A stretch of DNA of 64,000 nucleotides from Cryomorpha ignava (GCF_010686655.1 NZ_JAAGVY010000010.1:62001-126000); one strand, 5' to 3'; shown: positions 45,725 through 55,391, counted from the first letter of the stretch. Program-made: numbers and translations. Notes: generated from the letters alone by a model not told the origin.

Positions 45725-46814
45725 TCAGGACTTTCCATGTTCCATTAAGTAGGCCTTCAGAAACTCGTCAATATCTCCATTCAGCACATCGTCCACAGCC
45801 GAAGTTTCCATTCCCGTTCTTACATCTTTCACCATTTGGTACGGCTGCAATACGTAATTTCTAATCTGCGAGCCCCACTCTATTTTCTTCTTTCCAGCTT
45901 CTATCTCACTTCGCGCTTCAAGCTTTTTATTCATTTCTATTTCGTAAAGCTGAGATTTTAAAAGCTGCATGGCTTTTTCCTTGTTGCCAAGCTGCGAGCG
46001 CGATTCAGTATTTTCTATGACAATACCTGTAGGCTTGTGGTGCAATCTTACTCCAGTTTCCACCTTGTTTACATTCTGTCCACCGGCTCCGCCAGATCTA
46101 AAAGTATCCCATGATATCTCAGACGGATTGATATCAATCTCTATCGTGTCGTCAACAAGCGGATATACATAGACTGACACAAATGAGGTGTGCCGTTTGG
46201 CATTTGAGTCAAACGGGCTAATGCGTACAAGGCGGTGCACGCCATTTTCGCCTTTGAGATAGCCAAAGCCAAACTCGCCGTCAAATTCAAGCGTTACGGT
46301 TTTTACTCCTGCTACATCACCTTCTTGCATATCGAGCTCTTTTACCTTCATGCCCGATTTCTCGCCCCACATAATGTACATGCGCATAAGCATCGATGCC
46401 CAGTCGCAACTCTCTGTACCTCCTGCACCTGCAGTTATTTGCATCACCGCACTTAGCGCATCCTCCTCAGATGACAACATATTTTTAAATTCCAGATCAT
46501 CAAGTGCCTTCTCTGCAATTTTATATTGTTCCATCACATCAGATTCGTCTGCTTCACCCTCCTTATAGAAGTCGAATAGAACCCGTAAATCTTCAAGTTG
46601 TGTTTTTACATCAGCAAAAGCATCCGTCCAAATCTTTTTATTTCGGATTTGTTTAACCACTTTTTCCGCTTCCTTTGGTCTGTCCCAAAAGCTTGGATTA
46701 AGCGTATGCTTCTCTTCTTCAGCTATTTCAATAAGTTTACCGGAGATGTCAAAGATACCCCCTTAACGCTTCCAGGCGCCCGACAAAGTCGTTGAGTTGT
46801 TCTGCTTTTATCAT
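45725..46814 (-). CDS. prfB: Peptide chain release factor 2 with programmed +1 frameshift
   Basis: The ATG at 46814 begins [21 protein letters not shown], then UGA at 46751-46749. A +1 shift at CUU-U-GAC leads into the main frame, [25 protein letters not shown], through the tail at 45725. RF2 motifs: [19 protein letters not shown], the GGQ loop ([15 protein letters not shown]) and the domain that reads stop codons. It ends translation at UGA and UAA; the shift senses RF2 level. The site keeps the AGGGGG-UAU-CUU-UGA-C order known from E. coli. Confidence 0.96.
46746..46765 (-). promoter_or_regulatory. prfB programmed frameshift site
   Basis: On the minus strand AGGGGGTATCTTTGAC contains an SD-like AGGGGG three bases before the CUU-UGA shift codons. 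An internal SD helps the shift in other bacteria; here ribosomes are expected to hide the anti-SD, so conservation of the motif is notable. Confidence 0.9.
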
Positions 46815-46878
46815 GGCGCAAAAGTAGGAAGAATTACTGATTGTTTGATGTCGTGATTTGCCAATGTTATAGAAGTAT

Positions 46879-47346
46879 TTAGAAGTCTCCCATCACTTTT
46901 TGAACATCTTCGTAAGAATAGCCTTTGCCCAATGCAAACCGAATTAACTTCTGGTTTAATTCCCAGTCTGAATTGGCTTTTACAAAATTCCGTTTTTTTT
47001 CTATAATTTCTTTTAACGTTCCCAGATAGTCTTCGTCATCTAATTCTTGGTTTGCCAGTGCAATGCTGTATTTGCTTACTTTTTTTCGCTTTAGCTCCAT
47101 TTCAATTTTCTTCCAGCCCCATTTCTTTATCCGGAATTTGCCTCTGGCGAAAGCTCTGGCAAAGCGTTCTTCATTTAAGTAATTATCAGAAATAAGCTCC
47201 ACAATAATCTGGTCTATTTCATCGCTGTAAACACCCCAGCTATAAAGCTTTTTTGCCACGTCAGAATGTGCGCGCTCTTGCAAATCGCACCATTTGCGAA
47301 TGCGATCGCGGGTTTCGAAAGGCGGATATTTTCTTTCCTCGCCCAT
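46879..47346 (-). CDS. recX: RecX regulatory protein
   Basis: 155 residues. Helical repeats with the RecX pattern LYSWGVYSDEIDQIIVELISDNYLNEERFARAFARGKFRIKKWGWKKIEMELKRKKVSKYSI are plain to see, with a tail that includes GKGYSYEDVQKVM. It would modulate RecA filaments. It starts directly after the RDD gene stop, suggesting one transcript. Confidence 0.93.
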   Translation of the reverse strand: MGEERKYPPFETRDRIRKWCDLQERAHSDVAKKLYSWGVYSDEIDQIIVELISDNYLNEERFARAFARGKFRIKKWGWKKIEMELKRKKVSKYSIALANQELDDEDYLGTLKEIIEKKRNFVKANSDWELNQKLIRFALGKGYSYEDVQKVMGDF

Positions 47347-48060
47347 TTAGCTCCGCGTAAGTACGATATAATCTCTTAAAACCGTTTTGAGAAAATCAAA
47401 CTTATTGTCGGGTACCTTTTTAATACCCAAAACATCTGCACAACGCTGCGCCGCCACCTCTATTAAATTTTTATGAGCCGTATTGTGGTACGTACTATAC
47501 CGATCTAAAACCGATTTTAGTGTTAGCATTTCATCTTCGCTAAAGCGATATGCATCAGTGTATTGTGGCTCATATCTCGAACGATCTTCTATACGTAAAA
47601 TATCATTTAGCGAAAGCTCCATCTCGCTGGTCAGGCTAACTACCAGCGTATTGCTCAAGATACCGCCCAATCGCTGTCCTCTGCCGGTTGTGCTGATAAA
47701 AATAACCGCGAGTGACCCCACTGTAAAATAAATATCGATAAGCCTGAACGACCATCTGATTAGAAAATCCAGAACGGTTGGCTCCTTTCCATTTACATTT
47801 ACAACCCGGGTGCGCATGGCTCTTTTTCCGAAAGTCTGTCCATTCATAGTCATCTCCGATACAGGTGTATAGAAAATGAAGACAATTGGTAAAAAATAGA
47901 CGAAATAGGCATCGATTGAAAGCAAAAAAATCGCCAAAAGACCTGTGGCAGCAGCGATAATAATTATATCTATCAGGAAGGCCAAAATGCGGTGACTTAG
48001 AGGTGCGACTTGAAAGTCAATTAAAATATTTTGTGCTGTTCGAATACTTATTTTCTTCAT
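47347..48060 (-). CDS. RDD-family membrane protein
   Basis: 237 residues. An RDD domain with about three membrane segments covers residues 20-150 (APLSHRILAFLIDIIIIAAATGLLA, NGQTFGKRAMRTRVVNVNG, DFLIRWSFRLIDIYFTVGSLAVIFI). The C-terminal 90 residues are soluble and helical. It is divergent from the SpoIIM gene; RDD genes often sit by SpoIIM/MoxR/DUF58 operons in Bacteroidota, so a shared role is likely. Confidence 0.85.
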   Translation of the reverse strand: MKKISIRTAQNILIDFQVAPLSHRILAFLIDIIIIAAATGLLAIFLLSIDAYFVYFLPIVFIFYTPVSEMTMNGQTFGKRAMRTRVVNVNGKEPTVLDFLIRWSFRLIDIYFTVGSLAVIFISTTGRGQRLGGILSNTLVVSLTSEMELSLNDILRIEDRSRYEPQYTDAYRFSEDEMLTLKSVLDRYSTYHNTAHKNLIEVAAQRCADVLGIKKVPDNKFDFLKTVLRDYIVLTRS

Positions 48061-48099
48061 CTCTATAAATTAAATACTTTAGCAGTTCTTGTAAACGCT

Positions 48100-49947
48100 A
48101 TGCGCGAGAAAGATTTCGTAGAACAAAATAAAGAAAATTGGAGTCGGTTTGAACGATTAATTTCGGGAGAAGTGAAATCGAACCCAGACGAGCTGAGTGA
48201 ATTGTACAATCAAATCACCAGTGACTTGTCGTATGCACGTACGTATTATAACAAGCGAAGCATCAGGGTTTACCTCAACCAGCTTGCTAAAACGGTTTAT
48301 TTGGGCTTGTACAAACACCGCCGCGGCCGCTGGAAAAGTTTCGCCTCTTTTTGGACAGACAGTCTTCCGCTTGCGCTATATCGTGCACGAAAAGAACTGA
48401 ATGTTTCGCTCTTGTTTTTTCTCGCATCTATGATGATTGGGGTATTATCGAGCGTGCATGAGCCTGATTTTGCTCAGGTAATTCTCGGCGAGCGGTATGT
48501 AAATATGACCGAAGACAATATTAAAAACGGCGAACCGATGGCTGTTTACGAATCTTCGGGCGAGATTGATATGTTCTTTTCTATTACCTACAATAATTTG
48601 CTCGTCGCCTTCCGAACTTATATTCTAGGAGCATTTTTTGGTGTAGGCACACTTATTATTCTGCTTTACAATGGCATAATGGTAGGTACCTTTCAGTATT
48701 TTTTTATTGAAAGATCGCTTTTTCAAGAAAGCTTTTTAACCATCTGGATGCACGGCGCTCTCGAAATATCTGCTATTGTAATAGCTGGGGGCGCAGGATT
48801 GACCATTGGGAGGGGAATTTTATTTCCGGGTACTTTGCCGCGGTTACAGTCCTTTCAGATTGGTGCCAGGCGATCTATTAAAATTATGCTCGGCCTTATT
48901 CCTGTATTTATGGTCGCCGCATTTATTGAAGGCTTTTTCACCAGACTCACAGAGCTTCCAGATTTTTTTAGAGCCGCATTTATTATCCTCTGCTTTGCCT
49001 TTATCGCCCTCTATTTTTGGTGGTATCCCTGGCGTAAATTTCACAATGCCAATGTATTGCCCTACGATACTGATCAACTTATTCCTGAGTTGGAGCAACC
49101 TCTCGACATTCGAATCTTGCGCAAAACGCGCGAAATTTTTACCGCTTCTTTCGTGGTCTTCAGAAAATTATTCTTTAAACTGCTCATTGCCGCGGTGGGA
49201 TTGTCTTTTCTCTACACTGCTGTGTTTTGGGCGCTGGGTGGAAGCCAGGAAACCGATAAGATAGCTTTTGACTCCTTTTCGCTGTATAATCTCTATCAGT
49301 TTCACAGTTATAACCGCTTTCCGCAAATATTCTTTCCCAACCTCATTCTTGTTTCTGCGGTGCTTTGGCTTAGTTTTTTGGCATTTAAAAAAAGTATGGC
49401 AGACAAGCTGGGCGATCGACTCGCGGTTAATTTTACGCTATTTTTAAAAATCGCTTTTATTGTCGCACTCTTTGAGTTAACCCTCCTTTCGGGAAATGCA
49501 CTGGCAGCATCGCTCGGAATAATCGCTATTCCATTTTTGAGCTTTTGGATGACCGTTTCAGCCATTGAAGGAAGCTCACTTCCAAAAGCGTTTAGCAGAA
49601 TGCTCGCCCTTTTGAACGGCACAAAGCGGCATATTTTTATCACTTTCGCATCGCTTGCCCTGATATCGGTATTACTGATATTTTTACTCGACTCTCCATT
49701 TACCTGGTTTTATGTAGAAATCATTCAATGGAATATTGAAGCCGACGCTTATATCAAGCAGCAACTCGCCATGTTGTCTTTGCTTTTTATCAATCAACTT
49801 GGATTGGCGCTAGTTATTCCCCTTATTTTATCGGGTCAAATTATGGAATACTTCTCGGCGGTAGAGGCGCGTGAGGCAGAAGAGCTGGCTGAAAGAGTGA
49901 TGCAAATAGGCGTAAAACGCAGTGCTTATGGTATGGAGCGTGAGTAG
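48100..49947 (+). CDS. SpoIIM-family membrane protein
   Basis: 615 residues from ATG 48100. The first 310 residues are the stage II sporulation protein M-like domain (FEESNKENW-like start, FFSITYNNLLVAFRTYILGAFFGVGTLIILLYNGIMVGTF, WMHGALEISAIVIAGGAGLTIGRGILFPG). About 300 further residues with more membrane segments follow, unlike the short SpoIIM of spore formers. The role outside sporulation is not known. First gene of the plus-strand MoxR operon, overlapping the next by 26 nt. Confidence 0.85.
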   Translation: MREKDFVEQNKENWSRFERLISGEVKSNPDELSELYNQITSDLSYARTYYNKRSIRVYLNQLAKTVYLGLYKHRRGRWKSFASFWTDSLPLALYRARKELNVSLLFFLASMMIGVLSSVHEPDFAQVILGERYVNMTEDNIKNGEPMAVYESSGEIDMFFSITYNNLLVAFRTYILGAFFGVGTLIILLYNGIMVGTFQYFFIERSLFQESFLTIWMHGALEISAIVIAGGAGLTIGRGILFPGTLPRLQSFQIGARRSIKIMLGLIPVFMVAAFIEGFFTRLTELPDFFRAAFIILCFAFIALYFWWYPWRKFHNANVLPYDTDQLIPELEQPLDIRILRKTREIFTASFVVFRKLFFKLLIAAVGLSFLYTAVFWALGGSQETDKIAFDSFSLYNLYQFHSYNRFPQIFFPNLILVSAVLWLSFLAFKKSMADKLGDRLAVNFTLFLKIAFIVALFELTLLSGNALAASLGIIAIPFLSFWMTVSAIEGSSLPKAFSRMLALLNGTKRHIFITFASLALISVLLIFLLDSPFTWFYVEIIQWNIEADAYIKQQLAMLSLLFINQLGLALVIPLILSGQIMEYFSAVEAREAEELAERVMQIGVKRSAYGMERE

Positions 49948-50611
49948 TATTCTTTTCCATATCGCTTTTGCCATTCATAATTTCGCTACATGCTGCGGAA
50001 GCAAAATTCTGCTGAACATGAAACTCGATCCCGAAAAATGGGACGACCTACGTAAAGGACTGGATTACAATGAGGCACCCGTGCAACAATCCGATCAGCT
50101 CAACGCACCACCGGTTGCTCCGTTGGGACTTGGCGTATGGGCAGAAATGCTCAAAATTACCGGGTTAATTCTTTTGGTAATCATTTTAATCGTTTTGATT
50201 GTAAAACTGATTTTGAAAACCAAAGCCCCGAAAAAGTCTGATAAAAAAGATCAAAGCATCTCAAGTCCGAATGAAAAAATACCCACCGCCCTTTCGCCGC
50301 TTGAATTGCTTTGGGATCATTTTCAAAAGGCCAAAGAAGTCGGCGATTACAGAGAGTGTCTGCGTATTTTATACCAGATTTCGCTTAAAAAATTAGGAGA
50401 AAACGGATGGGTAAAAACCAAGGTCGATAAAACCAATAGAGAATATTTAGATGAAATTGAAACAGGGTCAATTGCAAATGATTTTGCCCACCTCACCCTT
50501 ATTCACGAGTATAGCTGGTATGGCGATACAACGGTAAAGGCTTCCGAGTTTCAAGCCTACGAGCCGCAGTTTATAAACTTCATAAACAACGAAGGCCTTG
50601 AGAAGAGATAG
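49922..50611 (+). CDS. DUF4129-type membrane protein
   Basis: 229 residues. Possible starts are GTG 49922, ATG 49928 and GTG 49940. An N-terminal hydrophobic signal precedes KLDPEKWDDLRKGLDYNE; a membrane segment (MLKITGLILLVIILIVLIVKLIL) and a C-terminal cytoplasmic domain (ALSPLELLWDHFQKAKEVGDYRECLRILYQISLKKLG, then REYLDEIETGS) follow. This is the DUF4129 pattern. It lies between SpoIIM and DUF4350 genes, the usual order, with unknown function. Confidence 0.8.
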   Translation: MLMVWSVSSILFHIAFAIHNFATCCGSKILLNMKLDPEKWDDLRKGLDYNEAPVQQSDQLNAPPVAPLGLGVWAEMLKITGLILLVIILIVLIVKLILKTKAPKKSDKKDQSISSPNEKIPTALSPLELLWDHFQKAKEVGDYRECLRILYQISLKKLGENGWVKTKVDKTNREYLDEIETGSIANDFAHLTLIHEYSWYGDTTVKASEFQAYEPQFINFINNEGLEKR

Positions 50612-51833
50612 CAGCGCCCCTCTCGCATTCGGTATTATAGCCGTAGTAGTCGCATTGATCGCTTTACTGATTTACACTCAGGAAGATCGCTATAACTGGA
50701 ATCCATCATTTCAGCAAGACGGCGTAAACCCATATGACTTAAGCCTTTTTAAGAAAACTGTTGCCGCGTCGTACCTGCCCGCCAACTTCCACGAAATAAA
50801 AAACCTCTATTCAGATTCTACATTTCTGGAGCTACAAAACGGCTTGGTGGTGTCTATTGACCCTTATTTTGAAATCGATTCAATAGAAATCTCTAAACTT
50901 CTGGAAACCGCACGCAATGGAAACCAAGTTTTTATCAGCACCATAAAACCGGCAAAAATGCTGGAAGCTTTGCGTCCGTCGTGCGTTACCGAGAATTTTA
51001 ATTCAGCGAATGAAAAGCGTGCGAAAACTATTCTTCCCAGCGTAAATGGCGAAGAGAAAAGTCCCGGTATTTCTTATATGATCAGAGAAGATAAGGAGCG
51101 ATTTGCATGGACATATTTTGATTTTGAAAACTGTCCCGACGAAGAATTTGAAATCCTTGGATCTTTTGAGGCAATTGGAGAAAATTACACCAATTTTGTA
51201 AAATTTGATTATGGCGATGGAGCGATTTATCTGCATACCACGCCTCTAATTTTCACCAATTTCCACTTCAAAAATAAGGATGTCTTCGCACATAGCCAAA
51301 ATATTTTTGATCTTATTCCACATCAAAAAATGTTTTATCTCGACCCGGAATACTCAGAGCCTGATTACAGCAAAAAACCTCCGGTTTCAGAGAGTCCATT
51401 GCGCTTTATCCTTTCAAACCCACCGCTTAAATGGGCATGGTATCTCATTATTGCGCTTACAATCATTTACGTTTTTAACGCCGTTCGCCGCTCTCAAAAG
51501 TCCATTCCGGTTTTTACCCTTCCCGAAAATGAAACAGCCAATTACCTCGACGTGGTGTCCCGGCTTTATCAAAAAGAAGGAAACCACAAGCACATCATCG
51601 GCATTCAGGAAAAATTGCTTAAGCGGCATTTGCGAAACAAGTACAGGCTTCATTTCAACAATCCTGATCAAGGTTTTTACATTGATGCGGCACAGCGTTT
51701 ACAAATGACTCCAGAGTACCTCAAGCAAACACTGGTCATGCTTGAGCGCGCAAAAAATAACAGTACCTTGAGCGATGAAGAGTTCAAGAATATTATAGAT
51801 CAAATCAAAGAATTTTATCAGAAATGTCCTTAG
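50598..51833 (+). CDS. DUF4350-type membrane protein
   Basis: 411 residues from TTG 50598, overlapping the previous gene. A membrane segment near the start (FGIIAVVVALIALLIYTQED) and NPYDLSLFKKTVAASY, QVFISTIKPAKMLEAL follow; a second segment lies near residue 280 (KWAWYLIIALTIIYVFNAVRRS). The soluble part between resembles a GATase-like fold seen in DUF4350. The C-terminal helical region includes YLDVVSRLYQKEGNHKHI. It is a conserved part of MoxR operons. Confidence 0.8.
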   Translation: MRRDSSAPLAFGIIAVVVALIALLIYTQEDRYNWNPSFQQDGVNPYDLSLFKKTVAASYLPANFHEIKNLYSDSTFLELQNGLVVSIDPYFEIDSIEISKLLETARNGNQVFISTIKPAKMLEALRPSCVTENFNSANEKRAKTILPSVNGEEKSPGISYMIREDKERFAWTYFDFENCPDEEFEILGSFEAIGENYTNFVKFDYGDGAIYLHTTPLIFTNFHFKNKDVFAHSQNIFDLIPHQKMFYLDPEYSEPDYSKKPPVSESPLRFILSNPPLKWAWYLIIALTIIYVFNAVRRSQKSIPVFTLPENETANYLDVVSRLYQKEGNHKHIIGIQEKLLKRHLRNKYRLHFNNPDQGFYIDAAQRLQMTPEYLKQTLVMLERAKNNSTLSDEEFKNIIDQIKEFYQKCP

Positions 51834-52918
51834 AAAACGAAGAGAATAAAACACCGAAGCCGGAATCTGAAACCATTGAAAATCAGCCGATAAATACAAA
51901 TATTGAAACAGATGAATCTATCGGCACGGTTGATACTGAAAAGTTTAGTCCTCCCGATTCCCTATCGGCGGAAGCCATAGAAATCCGCGAATCAATCCAG
52001 AAAATAAAAGCAGAGATTGGAAAAGTGATTATTGGTCAGACCGAAACCATTGAGCTGATGATAGCCGCCATGATTACAAACGGCCACGTGCTGCTTGAGG
52101 GCGTTCCTGGAATTGCCAAAACGCTCATGTCCAAACTATTGGCTCGCTGCATTGCCGCTGATTTTACCCGGATTCAATTCACGCCCGATTTGATGCCTAC
52201 CGATATTGTAGGAACGACGATTTTTGATATGAAACGCTCTGAATTTTACTTCAAAAAAGGGCCTATTTTCAGCAATGTGGTGCTTATTGACGAGATAAAC
52301 CGAGCCCCTGCAAAAACCCAGGCTGCCCTAATGGAAGTTATGGAAGAAGAGCAGGTTACCATTGATGGCGAAACGTATAAAATGCCTCCACCATTCTTTG
52401 TGGTTGCAACGCAAAACCCTGTAGAGCAAGAGGGCACCTACAAACTTCCCGAAGCGCAGCTCGATAGGTTTATGTTTAAACTTATCGCCGTGTATCCCGA
52501 TGTAAACGAAGAGGAGGCCATGTTAAAACGCTTTAGCACTGATTTTTATGGCGAACACGAAAGCCATGTAGTCCCTGTAATCGATGCTGCCACGCTGGTG
52601 CGCTATCGAAAGACGGTAGAAGCCGTTTTTATTAAAGATGAGTTGCTCCGCTACATTGCTGAAATTGTTTCGCATACGCGAAATAACAGCGACTTATACC
52701 TGGGTGCATCGCCGCGAGCCTCTATAAATATTATGAAAGCCTCAAAAGCACTTGCACTATTGGCAGGTCGCGGCTTTGTAACACCCGATGATATTAAGCG
52801 GGCTGCATATCCTGTGCTCAACCACAGGCTTATACTTAGTTATGAGCGCGAAATTGAAGGCGTTTCTGTAAAGGAAATTGTGGAAGGTTTGCTGCGTAAA
52901 GTAGAAGTGCCGCGATGA
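51824..52918 (+). CDS. MoxR-family AAA ATPase
   Basis: 364 residues. About 65 acidic N-terminal residues precede the AAA core: Walker A LLEGVPGIAKTLMSKLLARC (a GxxGIAKT variant), TPDLMPTDIVGTTIF, Walker B VVLIDEINRAPAKTQAALMEVMEEEQVTIDG and sensor I FFVVATQNPVEQEGTY. The winged tail ASPRASINIMKASKALALLAGRGFVTPDDI is the AAA lid. MoxR proteins act as chaperones with VWA-type partners; the partner is the DUF58 gene, which overlaps it by four bases. Confidence 0.95.
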   Translation: MSLENEENKTPKPESETIENQPINTNIETDESIGTVDTEKFSPPDSLSAEAIEIRESIQKIKAEIGKVIIGQTETIELMIAAMITNGHVLLEGVPGIAKTLMSKLLARCIAADFTRIQFTPDLMPTDIVGTTIFDMKRSEFYFKKGPIFSNVVLIDEINRAPAKTQAALMEVMEEEQVTIDGETYKMPPPFFVVATQNPVEQEGTYKLPEAQLDRFMFKLIAVYPDVNEEEAMLKRFSTDFYGEHESHVVPVIDAATLVRYRKTVEAVFIKDELLRYIAEIVSHTRNNSDLYLGASPRASINIMKASKALALLAGRGFVTPDDIKRAAYPVLNHRLILSYEREIEGVSVKEIVEGLLRKVEVPR

Positions 52919-54249
52919 ATAAAGGATTTCTCTCGTCCTTCTTTTTTACTCCGCAGCTTTTTTCTTCAGTAGTTGCAGTGATATTGCTGTTTGCATTTGG
53001 CTTTAGCTTTCCTGTGCTTTTCCTTATTGCAAAACTGGCTCTCTTTCTCATAATCGCCACACTCATTGCCGACGCTATTTTACTTTACAGCAGTATTAAA
53101 AAACTTTTTGCCGACAGGAAAACAGGAAGAATTCTCGGACTTGGCGATCAATCAACCGTTCATTTGCGCATTGTCTATCGCGGCACCATACCCATTGACG
53201 CGCAGGTAATTGATGAACTACCTGTGCAACTTCAGGAGAGAAGCTTTAAAATCAAAACCCGGCTCAATCCGGGAATCAATAACCTTTCGTACTCCATAAA
53301 ACCCATAAACAGGGGAGTTTACGCTTTTGGCAATTTAAATTTATTGGTAGAAAGCCCGATTCACTTTGTGCGCCGGAAAATAGTTCTTCCCATTGCTCAA
53401 GAAATTCCGGTATACCCCAGCATTGCGCAAATGCACGAACTCGAGCTGCTGGCCTTTAGCCGAATTTCGACACAACAAGGTGCGAAAAGGTACAAGCGCA
53501 TTGGCCAAAGCTATGAATTTGAGCAAATTGCACCGTTCGTAGAGGGCGACGATTATCGAAATATAAACTGGAAAGCCACCGGAAAGACGCGTGAGCTTAT
53601 GGTAAATCAATACCAGGAAGAGCGCAGCCAGAATATGTACTGCATCATCAGCAAAGGGCGTGCAATGAAAATGTCTTTTGGCAATATGTCTTATCTCGAT
53701 TATGCCATTAACAGTAGTTTGGCGATAGCCAATGTAGCCCTTAAAAAGTACGACCGGGTAGGCCTTATTACCTTTTCAGATAAAATAGGTACTGCTCTCA
53801 GGGCTGAAAACCGCACCGGCCAGGTTCAAAAAGTTTTGGAATCGCTCTACCACGAAAAAGAGCGCGAGATGGAGCCGAGCTATGAATTGCTATACCGCTC
53901 TATTCAGCGCATTATCAAAAGCAGAAGCCTTTTATTGCTTTACGCCAATTTTGAAAATATAAATATGCTCGACAGAGCCTTGCCAATATTGCGCAAAATA
54001 AACAAATCGCATTTACTGGTTATGATTCTTTTTAAAGACGAAGAGCTAGAAATACGTGCAAAAAATACGGGCAGTTCGGTAACTGAAATCTATCAATCTA
54101 CCTTAGCCACCCAGCACTTGAGTGAGAAACAGGAAATCTCATTAAAGTTGATTCGACACGGTATCCAAACTGTGGTAAGTACCCCGCGTGAACTATCGCT
54201 CGATGTAATAAATAAGTACCTTGAGCTTAAGTCTCGCGGAATCATCTAA
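52915..54249 (+). CDS. DUF58 (VWA-like) protein
   Basis: 444 residues. Two N-terminal membrane segments (SVVAVILLFAFGFSFPVLFLIAKLALFLIIA) are followed by the DUF58 core with FEQIAPFVEGDDYRNINWKATGKTRELMVNQYQEERSQ near residue 205 and a VWA-like domain (DYAINSSLAIANVALKKYDRVGLITFSD). It is the MoxR partner. The ATGA overlap with the ATPase supports coupling. Exact cellular role is unknown. Confidence 0.93.
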   Translation: MNKGFLSSFFFTPQLFSSVVAVILLFAFGFSFPVLFLIAKLALFLIIATLIADAILLYSSIKKLFADRKTGRILGLGDQSTVHLRIVYRGTIPIDAQVIDELPVQLQERSFKIKTRLNPGINNLSYSIKPINRGVYAFGNLNLLVESPIHFVRRKIVLPIAQEIPVYPSIAQMHELELLAFSRISTQQGAKRYKRIGQSYEFEQIAPFVEGDDYRNINWKATGKTRELMVNQYQEERSQNMYCIISKGRAMKMSFGNMSYLDYAINSSLAIANVALKKYDRVGLITFSDKIGTALRAENRTGQVQKVLESLYHEKEREMEPSYELLYRSIQRIIKSRSLLLLYANFENINMLDRALPILRKINKSHLLVMILFKDEELEIRAKNTGSSVTEIYQSTLATQHLSEKQEISLKLIRHGIQTVVSTPRELSLDVINKYLELKSRGII

Positions 54250-54272
54250 ATTAGACCACAAAAAAATAAGTT

Positions 54273-54950
54273 ATGGAAATTGTAGATCAAAAGAGTAGGA
54301 TTGAAAAAATCGGTGATACAGGTTATGAATTTCATTTCGAACAATACCTTTCTCAAGGTTGGGATCTTTTTCGCAAGGCTCCCATGCAATTGGTCTTATA
54401 CACGCTTATCGTGCTGGGCGTATCGATTGTTATTGGTTTGATTCCAATTGTGGGAACTATAGGCGGAGTGATAGTAGGACCTGTCCTGATGGCTGGATAT
54501 TATATTGGAATCAAAAAATTGGATGAAACGAATGCTGTGGAAATTGGAGATTTCTTTAAATCTTTTGATTATTGGCTTCAGCTCTTTCTGTATGAATTAG
54601 TAAGTGGTCTGCTCGTAGGTTTAGCTTTCTTGCTTCTTGTTTTGCCGGGTATATGGTTGGTGGTAGCCCTTAGTTTTGGTTCAGCATTTATTGTTTTCGC
54701 AAAGTTTGAATTTTGGGATTCTATCAAAACCAGTGCGGAAATCGTCAATAAAAAGTGGTTTAGTTTTTTCGGGTTAATAATTGTACTCGGTTTTATTAAT
54801 CTTGTTGGTGCACTCTTTTTGGGCTTAGGTTTATTTATTACTATTCCATTTACATATGGAGTAATTTATTCATGTTATAAAGACATCGTGGGATTTGGTG
54901 CAACTCAAGAGCGCGATGTAATTGATCACCTTGTTGATGATAAGTTTTAA
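54273..54950 (+). CDS. Multi-pass membrane protein of unknown function
   Basis: 225 residues with five or six membrane segments (LYTLIVLGVSIVIGLIPIVGTIGGVIVGPVLMAGYYIGI, LVSGLLVGLAFLLLVLPGIWLVVALSFGSAFIVFA, FFGLIIVLGFINLVGALFLGLGLFITIPFTYGVIY). The pattern resembles DUF975- and glycerophosphoryl-type membrane domains, but I cannot name it. It follows the MoxR operon by 23 bp and may be co-transcribed. Confidence 0.55.
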   Translation: MEIVDQKSRIEKIGDTGYEFHFEQYLSQGWDLFRKAPMQLVLYTLIVLGVSIVIGLIPIVGTIGGVIVGPVLMAGYYIGIKKLDETNAVEIGDFFKSFDYWLQLFLYELVSGLLVGLAFLLLVLPGIWLVVALSFGSAFIVFAKFEFWDSIKTSAEIVNKKWFSFFGLIIVLGFINLVGALFLGLGLFITIPFTYGVIYSCYKDIVGFGATQERDVIDHLVDDKF

Positions 54951-55010
54951 TAGGCTTATTAATTCCCGGAACAATCAAGCACTAGAGAAAAATTTGGCCA
55001 CGAGTGCTGC

Positions 55011-55121
55011 TCGAATGGCTTTTTTTTAATAGGGAGATTTAAAATCTGATTGACCATGATGAGGTGCATGAAAGGAATTAAATCACTTACTAATTCTATT
55101 TTATTCGTGCATTGGTGGCAA
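55011..55121 (+). repeat. Inverted-repeat-bounded intergenic element, copy 1
   Basis: CGAATGGC near the left and ATTCGTGCAT to the right bound a block with GATTGACCATGATGA and GTGCATGAAAGGAATTAAAT. The outer sequence TTGGCCACGAGTGC resembles the reverse complement of the right end, so the element is a degenerate inverted repeat. Nothing in it is coding. Confidence 0.8.
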
Positions 55122-55170
55122 TCTTATTCTTTTTTGCCACGCACTTAGCGCAGCGTTCTCACCGGAGGTA

Positions 55171-55290
55171 ATGCACGAATGGCCCTTTTTTTAATATGAA
55201 GATTTAGAATCTGATTGACCATGATGATGTGCATGAAAGGAATTAAATCACTTACTAATTCTATTTTATTCGTGCATTAGTGGCAACCTT
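55171..55290 (+). repeat. Inverted-repeat-bounded intergenic element, copy 2
   Basis: ATGCACGAAT (55171-55180) is the exact reverse complement of ATTCGTGCAT (55268-55277). The interior repeats copy 1 with a few changes, 165 bp later. The region between and around the copies (54951-55330) has no gene. Confidence 0.8.
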
Positions 55291-55330
55291 TTTCAACAAG
55301 TAAAGCGCAGTAAATCAGTGAAATCCTCCC

Positions 55331-55367
55331 AAAAAAAAAGCTCCGCAACATAAACATGTAGCGGAGC
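55331..55367 (-). terminator. Intrinsic terminator of rng
   Basis: On the minus strand GCTCCGC pairs with GCGGAGC, with extra pairing inside the loop (ACATG/TATGT region), followed by nine T. It ends the rng transcript 25 bp after its stop. Confidence 0.9.
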
Positions 55368-55391
55368 CCGATATTTTTTTAATTGCAAACC

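Noticed and set aside
48844-49098. Minus-strand frame inside the SpoIIM gene
   Set aside because: Shadow of a long membrane protein; no independent support.
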